A DNA stretch of 64,000 bases, taken from Micromonospora sp. MA102. Lineage in GTDB: Bacteria; Actinomycetota; Actinomycetes; Mycobacteriales; Micromonosporaceae. Under the pieces are notes generated by a model that was not told where the DNA came from, ran no database searches, and saw nothing but the letters and a program-made list of their open reading frames with translations. The position numbers and the translations under genes were made by a program. Of the stretch, positions 57,708-64,000 are shown one piece after another. Every line of letters starts with the position of its first letter. The first letter of the stretch is position 1. The DNA lies in contig NZ_JAMWEG010000019.1 of NCBI RefSeq assembly GCF_025460765.1, forward strand, positions 57,897 to 121,896. Reading direction: 5' to 3'.

Positions 57708-59691
57708 CCGGGGTCGGGTGGTCCGACTCGGCGCGGCGCTGGGCGAAGGCGGCGAACGCGGTCAGCGACTCCGGGTTGGCCAGGGCGCCCTTGGCCGCGG
57801 CGCGGTCCACCGGGGTGCCGGTGAGGATCTTCTTGACCGGCACCTCCAGCTTCTTCGCCGACAGGGTGCGCGGCACCGCCCGGACCTGGTGGATCTCGTC
57901 GGGGACGTGCCGCGGCGACAGCGCGGTCCGCAGCTCCCGGCAGATCTTCTTCCGCAGCGCGTCGTCCAGCTCCAGGCCCTCGGCGAGCACCACGAAGAGC
58001 AGCAGCTCGCCGGCGCCGCCCTCGTCGTCCTCCAGGTGCACCACGACCGAGTCGACCACCTCGTCGAGCCCCTCGACCACCGAGTAGAACTCGGCCGTGC
58101 CGAGCCGGACGCCGCCCCGGTTGAGGGTGGCGTCGGAGCGGCCGGTGATCACGCAGCCGCCGCGCTCGTTGACGGTGATCCAGTCGCCGTGCCGCCAGAC
58201 GCCCGGGTAGACCTCGAAGTACGCCTCCCGGTAGCGGGAGCCGTCGGTGTCGTTCCAGAAGCCCACTGGCATGCTCGGCATCGGCTCGGTGATCACCAGC
58301 TCGCCGAGCTGGCCGATCACCGGCGTGCCGTCGGCCGAGCGGGCCTCCACCTTGGCGCCGAGCGCCCGGCAGGTGATCTCCCCGGCGTGCACGGGCAGCA
58401 GCGGCACGCCGCCGACGAAACCGGTGCAGACGTCGGTACCGCCGGAGAGCGACTGGAGCTGGAGGCGGTCGCCGACGGTCTCGTAGACCCAGGTGAAGCC
58501 CTCGGCGGGCAGCGGGGCGCCGGTCGAGCCGACCCCGCGCAGCGCGGACAGGTCGGCGATCTCCTTGGGGATCAGCCCGGCCTTGCGGCAGGCCAGCAGG
58601 AACGGCGCCGAGGTGCCGAAGTAGGTGGTGCCGGTCTCCGCCGCCAGCCGCCAGAGCGCGCCGAGGTCCGGGTGGCCCGGGTTGCCGTCGAACAGCACGA
58701 TCGTCGCGCCCACCGCCGGCCCGGAGACCAGGAAGTTCCACATCATCCAGCCGGTGGTGGTGAACCAGAAGAAGCGGTCGGTCGGGCCCAGGTCGTGGTG
58801 CAGGGCCAGCATCTTCAGGTGCTCCAGCAGGATGCCGCCGTGACCGTGCACGATCGGCTTGGGCAGGCCGGTGGTGCCGGAGGAGTAGAGCACGTAGAGC
58901 GGGTGGTCGACGGGCACCGGCGTGAAGGCCAGCGGCTCGTCGGTCTCCGCCGCCAACTCGGCCCACGACAGCGCGCCCTCCGGGGGCGCTCCGGCCGGGT
59001 CGAGGTAGGCGATGCCGACGGTGTGCCGCAGGGACGGCAGGGCGGCCCGGATCGCGGCCACCTCGGCGCGCCGGTCGACCGGCTTGTCGCCGTAGCGGTA
59101 GCCGTCGACCGCCACGAGCACCGTGGGCTCGATCTGCTGCCAGCGGTCCGTGACGCTGCGGGTGCCGAACTCGGGCGCGCAGGAGGAGAAGATCGCGCCG
59201 AGGCTGGCGGTGGCGAGCAGCAGGACGTAGGTCTCCGGGATGTTCGGCGCGTACGCCGCCACCCGGTCGCCCTGCCCCACGCCGAGCCGGCGCAGGCCGG
59301 CCGCCACCCGGCGGACCTGGTCGCGCAGCTGCGCGGCGGTCAGCGTCTCCGGGGCGCGGGTCTGCCCGTGCGCGATCACCACCGGGTCGTCGTCGGCCCG
59401 GCCGGGCATCCGCAGCACGTTCTCGGCGTAGTTGAGGGTGGCGCCGGGGAACCACCGGGTGCCCGGCATGGTCCGGTCGGTGAGCGTGGCGGTCGGCGGG
59501 GTGTGCGCGACCACCTCGAAGTAGTCCCAGATCGACCGCCAGAAGGCGTCCAGGTCGGTCACCGACCACTGCCACAGCGCGTCGTAGTCGGCGAACTCCA
59601 GCCCCCGGTGCTCGGCCAGCCAGCGCAGGTAGTCGCCGATCCGGGACCGCTCACGCACGTCGGCCGGCGGCGTCCACAGCACGTCACCCAC
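57703..59691 (-). CDS. aacS: Acetoacetyl-CoA synthetase
   Basis: 662 residues from GTG 59691 (VGDVLWTPPADV) with GGGAGG about 9 bases upstream; starts further upstream lack a site. ANL superfamily: PGTRWFPGATLNYAENVL, FSSCAPEFG, the P-loop YSSGTTGLPKPIVHGHGG, WFTTTGWMMWNFLVSG, and the C-terminal lysine motif PRTLSAKKLEVPVKKIL. It activates acetoacetate to acetoacetyl-CoA. The thioesterase, acyl-CoA dehydrogenase and this gene could all serve fatty-acid or ketone metabolism, but they are not one operon. Confidence 0.92.
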   Translation of the reverse strand: MGDVLWTPPADVRERSRIGDYLRWLAEHRGLEFADYDALWQWSVTDLDAFWRSIWDYFEVVAHTPPTATLTDRTMPGTRWFPGATLNYAENVLRMPGRADDDPVVIAHGQTRAPETLTAAQLRDQVRRVAAGLRRLGVGQGDRVAAYAPNIPETYVLLLATASLGAIFSSCAPEFGTRSVTDRWQQIEPTVLVAVDGYRYGDKPVDRRAEVAAIRAALPSLRHTVGIAYLDPAGAPPEGALSWAELAAETDEPLAFTPVPVDHPLYVLYSSGTTGLPKPIVHGHGGILLEHLKMLALHHDLGPTDRFFWFTTTGWMMWNFLVSGPAVGATIVLFDGNPGHPDLGALWRLAAETGTTYFGTSAPFLLACRKAGLIPKEIADLSALRGVGSTGAPLPAEGFTWVYETVGDRLQLQSLSGGTDVCTGFVGGVPLLPVHAGEITCRALGAKVEARSADGTPVIGQLGELVITEPMPSMPVGFWNDTDGSRYREAYFEVYPGVWRHGDWITVNERGGCVITGRSDATLNRGGVRLGTAEFYSVVEGLDEVVDSVVVHLEDDEGGAGELLLFVVLAEGLELDDALRKKICRELRTALSPRHVPDEIHQVRAVPRTLSAKKLEVPVKKILTGTPVDRAAAKGALANPESLTAFAAFAQRRAESDHPTPA

Positions 59692-59844
59692 TGTTCCACC
59701 CTCCCTGAGGCCCGTCACCACACTGTGCATGGGCCGTGGCGCCATCTTGCCCTACCTCGCCAGGCCATTCTCCGTACCGGGTGCCGGTGACGGGGCGTGG
59801 CCGGCCCACACGCCCGGGCCCCCCGGGGTGTGGGCCGGCGTCCC

Positions 59845-60360
59845 TCAGCCGGCGCGGTGGGCCTGGATCGCCCGGCGGCGGGCCAGCCGGTGGGCCCGGC
59901 GGATCTCCGCCTCCCGGTAGCGCCGCTCGTCCTCCGGCGTCTCCGGCAGCACCGGCCGGACCGACCGCGGCGCGCCGCCCACGTCCACCCCCACGAAGAC
60001 CAGGTACGCCGTGGCGACCCGGACCGGCTCGTCCTCGGCCGAGTCCCAGCGCTCGGCGACCACCTTCACCCCGACCTCCATCGAGGTGTTGCCGGTCCAG
60101 TTCACCTGGGCGTGCGCGTGCACCAGGTCACCGACCCGGACCGGCTCGGAGAAGACGATCTCGTCGATGGAGGCGGTCACCGCGGTGCCGCCGCTGTGCC
60201 GGGCGGCCGCCGCGCCGGCCACGTCGTCGACGAACTTCATCAGTACCCCACCGTGAACGGTCCCGTACAGATTGACATCGACAGCGGTCATGATGCGACT
60301 CAGCGTGACGCGCGAGTACGAAGTCGGCTTGCCCGGAGGGGCGGCGGGGTGATCTGTCAT
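59845..60360 (-). CDS. Acyl-CoA thioesterase (hotdog fold)
   Basis: 171 residues from ATG 60360. Hotdog motif LYGTVHGGVLMKFVDDVAGAAAARHSGGTAVTASIDEIVFSEPVRVGDLVHAHAQVNWTG (in sections), as in YciA/acyl-CoA hydrolases. The extra C-terminal 40 residues are basic helix. Substrate chain length unknown. Confidence 0.9.
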   Translation of the reverse strand: MTDHPAAPPGKPTSYSRVTLSRIMTAVDVNLYGTVHGGVLMKFVDDVAGAAAARHSGGTAVTASIDEIVFSEPVRVGDLVHAHAQVNWTGNTSMEVGVKVVAERWDSAEDEPVRVATAYLVFVGVDVGGAPRSVRPVLPETPEDERRYREAEIRRAHRLARRRAIQAHRAG

Positions 60361-60383
60361 GCCGGAAACGGTACGGTGCGCGG

Positions 60384-61052
60384 ATGCGACATCTCTGGAG
60401 CTTCCTCGCCGGGTTGGTGGTGGCGCCCGTCACCTGGGTGCTCGTCACGCTCGGTCAGGACGGATCTGGGCGCACCGTGCACCGCTGGGTGGAGATCGGT
60501 ACGTACAGCACGCCCAACCTGATCGAGCCGGCCGTGTACCTGGGCGTCGCCGGCGTCCTGCTCGGCCTGCTCGGCACGCTGCGCTTCTCGCCGCTCGGCC
60601 CCGCCGTGGCCGGGCTGCTGCTCGTGGTCCCGTACCTCGGGCTGTTCGTGGCACCGTTCGACGTCCGCGACCGGATCCCCGAGGACTGGAAGATGCTCGG
60701 GGACCCGCTGCCGCTGCGCCAGCCGCTGGAGAACGGCACGCTGTTCCTCATCGGCGTGCTGCTGCTGATGGCCGTGTTCAGCGGCCAGCGGTGGCGACAG
60801 CGGCCGGCCGGGCCGGCCGAGGCGGAGCTGACCCCGGCCGGCACGCCCGTCGAGCACAGCCCCTCGCTCGGCGACTGGCCTCCGGCGGACCCGAACAAGG
60901 ACCCGACGAAGGACGGCGACACGACCCCGCTCCCGCTGGCCTATCCCGACACCCCCACCGAACCCCTGCCCCGCCGCACCGGCGGCGAGTCGCCGTGGTC
61001 CGCGCCCCCGCGCGCGACCACCCGACCGGAGGGCACCACCGAGACCCGTTGA
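60384..61052 (+). CDS. Membrane protein of unknown function
   Basis: 222 residues from ATG 60384. Four membrane helices: LWSFLAGLVVAPVTWVLVTL, PAVYLGVAGVLLGLLGTL, LGPAVAGLLLVVPYLGLFVA and LFLIGVLLLMAVFSG. The last 85 residues are a charged, Pro/Thr-rich tail, probably cytoplasmic. Divergent from the thioesterase with 23 bases between starts. I do not recognise the family. Confidence 0.78.
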   Translation: MRHLWSFLAGLVVAPVTWVLVTLGQDGSGRTVHRWVEIGTYSTPNLIEPAVYLGVAGVLLGLLGTLRFSPLGPAVAGLLLVVPYLGLFVAPFDVRDRIPEDWKMLGDPLPLRQPLENGTLFLIGVLLLMAVFSGQRWRQRPAGPAEAELTPAGTPVEHSPSLGDWPPADPNKDPTKDGDTTPLPLAYPDTPTEPLPRRTGGESPWSAPPRATTRPEGTTETR

Positions 61053-61057
61053 CGACC

Positions 61058-61087
61058 GCGGGCGGGCCGGTCACCCGGCCCGCCCGC
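61058..61087. terminator. Strong bidirectional terminator
   Basis: Perfect 13-bp arms GCGGGCGGGCCGG and CCGGCCCGCCCGC with loop TCAC, between the converging membrane-protein and acyl-CoA dehydrogenase genes. Confidence 0.8.
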
Positions 61088-61107
61088 CCGATCGTCGCCG
61101 GTACGGG

Positions 61108-62271
61108 TCAGCCCTTGAGCAGCTGGCGCGCCATGACGATGCGCTGCACCTGGTTGGTGCCCTCGTAGATCTGGGTGATCTTGGCGTCCCGCATCATCCG
61201 CTCGACCGGGTAGTCCCGGGTGTAGCCGTAGCCGCCGAGCAGCTGCACCGCGTCGGTGGTGATCTCCATGGCGGCGTCCGAGGCGAAGCACTTGGCTGCC
61301 GCGCCGAAGTAGGTCAGGTCGGCGTCGCCCCGCTCCGACTTGCCGGCGGCCGTGTAGGTGAGCTGCCGGGCCGCCTCCAGCTTCATGCCCATGTCGGCGA
61401 CCATGAACTGGATGCCCTGGAAGTCGGCGACCCGCTTGCCGAACTGCTTGCGCTCCTGGATGTAGCCCTTGGCATAGTCCAGCGCGCCCTGCGCGATGCC
61501 GACCGCCTGGGCGGCGATGGTGACCCGGGTGTGGTCCAGGGTCCGCATCGCGGTGGCGAAACCGGTGCCCTCGGCGCCGATCATGCGGTCGGCCGGGATC
61601 CGGACGTTGTCGAAGTAGACCTCGCGGGTCGGCGAGCCCTTGATGCCGAGCTTCTTCTCCGGCGCGCCGAAGCTCACCCCGGCGTCGGCCTTCTCCACCA
61701 CGAAGGCCGAGATGCCCTTCGAGCGGGCTGTGGGATCCGTCACAGCGAAGACCGTGTAGTACTCCGAGACGCCCGCGTTGGTGATCCACCGCTTCACGCC
61801 GTTGAGCACCCAGTGGTCGCCGTCCCGGACCGCCTTGGTGGTCATCGACGCGGCGTCGCTGCCCGCCTCCGGCTCGGAGAGGCAGTAGGAGAACATCGCG
61901 TCGCCGGCCGCCACCGGGGTCAGGTACTTCCGCTTCAGCTCCTCGGAGCCGGCCAGGATGAGCGGCATGGTGCCCAGCTTGTTCACCGCCGGGATCAGCG
62001 AGGAGGAGGCGCAGGCGCGGGCCACCTCCTCGATCACGATGGCGGTGGCCAGGGCGTCCGCGCCCGCGCCGCCGTACTCGACCGGGATGTGCGGTGCGTG
62101 GAAGTCGGCGGCCCGCAGCGCGTCGTAGGACGCCTTCGGGAACTCACCCGTCTCATCCGCCTCGGCGGCGTGCGGAGCGACCTTCGCCGCACAGACCTCC
62201 CGGACCGCCTCCCGGATCGCCTCGTGCTCCTCCGGCAACCGGTAGACGTCGAACGACTGCTCTGCGGGCAT
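61108..62271 (-). CDS. Acyl-CoA dehydrogenase
   Basis: 387 residues from ATG 62271. FAD-containing family pattern: YCLSEPEAGSDAASMTTKAVRDGDHWVLNGVKRWITNAG (in sections), TREVYFDNVRIPADRMIG, and the C-terminal IYEGTNQVQRIVMARQLLKG with the catalytic Glu in YEGTNQ. It introduces the alpha-beta double bond of an acyl-CoA during fatty or branched-chain oxidation. Chain-length specificity is not visible. The gene stands alone, facing away from the sugar-nucleotide dehydrogenase. Confidence 0.93.
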   Translation of the reverse strand: MPAEQSFDVYRLPEEHEAIREAVREVCAAKVAPHAAEADETGEFPKASYDALRAADFHAPHIPVEYGGAGADALATAIVIEEVARACASSSLIPAVNKLGTMPLILAGSEELKRKYLTPVAAGDAMFSYCLSEPEAGSDAASMTTKAVRDGDHWVLNGVKRWITNAGVSEYYTVFAVTDPTARSKGISAFVVEKADAGVSFGAPEKKLGIKGSPTREVYFDNVRIPADRMIGAEGTGFATAMRTLDHTRVTIAAQAVGIAQGALDYAKGYIQERKQFGKRVADFQGIQFMVADMGMKLEAARQLTYTAAGKSERGDADLTYFGAAAKCFASDAAMEITTDAVQLLGGYGYTRDYPVERMMRDAKITQIYEGTNQVQRIVMARQLLKG

Positions 62272-62302
62272 GTCGGCCCTCCCCTTTCACCGCTATCATG
62301 CG

Positions 62303-62343
62303 CAGTCTGTGGCGCCCGGAAGGCTGCCGACTGCCGCAGACTG
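62303..62343. promoter_or_regulatory. Hairpin in the ugd leader / divergent intergenic region
   Basis: Arms CAGTCTGTGGC (62303-62313) and GCCGCAGACTG (62333-62343), 11 pairs with one G-U, 19-base loop. Could be a leader structure or a two-armed operator. Confidence 0.4.
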
Positions 62344-62520
62344 AAGGATAGCCACCAGGGTTCAGCCGGACCTTACCGGCGGGTAGGCTCGCGCACGAGC
62401 GACGGCGACAGGCCACAACTACCCTCACACAAGACGAGAGAGTTCCCTCGGTGCCGGCCCTGGCGCCCCAGCCGAACGCGACGCGAGGAAGCGCCGCCAG
62501 TGCGAGCGGAGAAAACAGGC

Positions 62521-63948
62521 GTGACGATCCCGTACCCGAACACCCAGCCGATGCCCGCCATCGCCGCGGTGACGCCGCCCTCCGGCGCGGCCCGACCCCG
62601 GGTGACCTTCCTAGGCACCGGCTACCTCGGCGCGACGTACGCCATCTGCTACGCCGAGCTGGGCTACGAGGTCCTCGGCTTCGACGTCGACACGGACAAG
62701 ATCGCGAAGCTGAACGCCGGCGAGGTGCCGATCCACGAGCCCGGCCTGGACGAGCTGCTCCGCCGCAACCTGGCCGCCGGCCGGCTCCGCTTCAGCACCG
62801 ACATCCAGGAGACCGCCGACTTCGGCGACGTGCACTTCATCTGCGTCGGCACCCCCCAGCGGGCCGACGGGATGGGCGCCGACCTGTCGTACGTCGAGGC
62901 GTCGGTCACCAGCCTCGCCCAGCACCTGACCCGCAAGGCGCTGATCGTCGGCAAGTCCACCGTGCCGGTGGGCACCGCCGAGTGGGTGGAGCAGCTCGTC
63001 GGCAAGCACACCCCGGCGGACCTGGGCGTCGAGGTGGCCTGGAGCCCCGAGTTCCTCCAGGAGGGCTTCGCCGTCGACGACGTGCTGCGGCCCAACCGGA
63101 TCGTCGTCGGGGTCAAGAGCGAGTGGGCCAACGGCATGCTCTACGCCGCCCACAAGGGCGTCTTCGACCTGGCCGCCACCGAGGACCGCGAGGTGCCGCT
63201 GGTGGTCACCGACTTCGCCACGGCGGAGCTGGTCAAGGTCGCCGCGAACGCCTTCCTGGCCACCAAGATCTCCTTCATCAACGCGATGGCCGAGGTCTGC
63301 GAGGCCGCCGGCGGCGACGTCACCCAGCTCGCCCGCTCGATCGGCTACGACCCCCGGATCGGCAACCGCTTCCTCCAGGCCGGCCTCGGCTTCGGCGGCG
63401 CCTGCCTGCCCAAGGACATCCGGGCCTTCCAGGCCCGCGCCCAGGAGCTCGGCGCCGGCGAGGCCCTGCGCTTCCTGCACGAGGTGGACCTGATCAACCT
63501 GCGCCGGCGGACCCGGGTGATCCAGCTCGCCGCCGACCTGCTCGGCCGCCGCTCCGGCCCGGCCGGTCCGGACCTCTCCGGCACCCGGATCGCCGTGCTC
63601 GGCGCCACTTTCAAGCCCAACACCGACGACGTCCGGGACGCCCCGGCCCTGGCCGTCGCCGCGCTGCTCGGCAAGGCCGGCGCCGACGTGCACGTGTTCG
63701 ACCCGCAGGGCGTGGAGAACGCCCGCCGGGCCGTGCCCGAGCTGACCTACGAGGCGACCATGAACGACGCCGTCCAGGGCGCCGACCTGGTCTGCGTCCT
63801 CACCGAGTGGGCCGAGTTCCGCAACGCCGACCCGGTCGCCCTGGGCGAACTGGCCAACGGCCGCAAGGTGGTCGACGGCCGCAACTGCCTGGACTCCACA
63901 CTGTGGACGCAGGCCGGATGGGAGTACCGCGGCATGGGCCGCCCCTGA
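62521..63948 (+). CDS. ugd: UDP-glucose/GDP-mannose 6-dehydrogenase family protein
   Basis: 475 residues from GTG 62521 (GGAG about 9 bases upstream); GTG 62500 is a close alternative. Rossmann start VTFLGTGYLGATYAICYAELGYEVLGFDVDTDKIAKLN, then EPGLDELL, VPVGTAEWV, WSPEFLQEGFAVDDV, FATAELVKVAANAFLATKISFINAMAE and the catalytic Cys295 in GFGGACLPKD. It oxidises UDP-glucose to UDP-glucuronate by two NAD-dependent steps. UDP-glucose is more likely than GDP-mannose, but this is from family pattern. Its stop lies within the 62-bp palindrome. Confidence 0.93.
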   Translation: MTIPYPNTQPMPAIAAVTPPSGAARPRVTFLGTGYLGATYAICYAELGYEVLGFDVDTDKIAKLNAGEVPIHEPGLDELLRRNLAAGRLRFSTDIQETADFGDVHFICVGTPQRADGMGADLSYVEASVTSLAQHLTRKALIVGKSTVPVGTAEWVEQLVGKHTPADLGVEVAWSPEFLQEGFAVDDVLRPNRIVVGVKSEWANGMLYAAHKGVFDLAATEDREVPLVVTDFATAELVKVAANAFLATKISFINAMAEVCEAAGGDVTQLARSIGYDPRIGNRFLQAGLGFGGACLPKDIRAFQARAQELGAGEALRFLHEVDLINLRRRTRVIQLAADLLGRRSGPAGPDLSGTRIAVLGATFKPNTDDVRDAPALAVAALLGKAGADVHVFDPQGVENARRAVPELTYEATMNDAVQGADLVCVLTEWAEFRNADPVALGELANGRKVVDGRNCLDSTLWTQAGWEYRGMGRP

Positions 63949-64000
63949 CACCGTGCAAGCGTCGGCCGGCCGGCCGACGCTTGCACGGTGTCAGGGGCGG
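63939..64000. terminator. Perfect 62-bp palindrome ending at the window edge
   Basis: Two 31-base arms, fully complementary, centred at 63969/63970. The left arm begins CCGCCCCTGACACCG and contains the stop of the sugar-nucleotide dehydrogenase; the right arm ends CGGTGTCAGGGGCGG. It would form a very strong terminator hairpin. The palindrome may continue past 64000. Confidence 0.75.

Overview
The window looks like chromosomal DNA from a high-GC actinomycete, most likely Micromonosporaceae (Micromonospora or a close relative). Evidence: very high GC throughout, many GTG starts, dense ATGA/GTGA gene overlaps, a WhiB-type Fe-S regulator, F420 biosynthesis genes (fbiA, fbiB, fbiC), and actinobacterial markers such as DUF3499 and TIGR03089. 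The genus is inferred. I saw no rRNA, tRNA, CRISPR array, integrase or insertion sequence.

Layout. 1-1219: end of a conserved sugar-phosphate block (SIS isomerase, Trm112). 1398-4128: secreted protein, endonuclease V, DinB protein. 4183-11028: a polymorphic-toxin locus: YbaB-like protein, WXG100-like partner, a 1432-residue toxin with a papain-fold deamidase module and a RelA/SpoT-like C-terminus, a putative immunity gene, and a divergent deaminase/SUKH-3 fusion. 11035-15324: two aldehyde dehydrogenases and a GABA aminotransferase. 15407-18241: a hypothetical gene and a YtrA-type GntR/ABC operon. 18312-18995: a secreted protein with two barrel-like repeats. 19077-24762: a translationally coupled VanR/VanS-like, VanT-analogue, Ddl and VanX-like operon. 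24946-29657: a SCO6745-like protein, GAF regulator, acetaldehyde-type dehydrogenase, DUF779 partner and a secreted protein. 29661-41721: polyamine uptake and catabolism (potD-potA-potB-potC, oxidase, saccharopine-dehydrogenase-like, agmatinase-like, Lrp regulator, aminotransferase, second oxidase). 41855-57696: DUF3499, metallopeptidase-like, whiB, a DUF4331 trio, fbiC, a membrane protein, fbiA-fbiB, regulator, NUDIX, manC, glycosyltransferase and TIGR03089. 57703-63948: acetoacetyl-CoA synthetase, thioesterase, membrane protein, acyl-CoA dehydrogenase and UDP-glucose dehydrogenase, ending in a perfect 62-bp palindrome at the window edge.

How the genes work together. Putrescine and related amines would enter through PotABCD, be deaminated or oxidised by the aminotransferase and FAD oxidases, and pass through aminobutyraldehyde dehydrogenase and GabT to succinate semialdehyde. 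The van-like operon would sense envelope stress or glycopeptide, hydrolyse D-Ala-D-Ala and build an alternative dipeptide. Its membrane racemase-like fusion suggests D-Ala-D-Ser. The toxin locus looks like a type VII (ESX-like) secreted effector for interbacterial competition. Its C-terminal tip and immunity gene have visibly lower GC than the rest, which fits module exchange.

The two most interesting systems are (1) the glycopeptide-resistance-like operon, whose putative membrane serine racemase joins an acyltransferase-3 domain to a fold-type II PLP enzyme rather than the alanine-racemase fold of VanT, and (2) the toxin with a RelA/SpoT-like C-terminus plus the neighbouring deaminase-SUKH fusion. 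All functions are read from sequence by eye; no database search was run.
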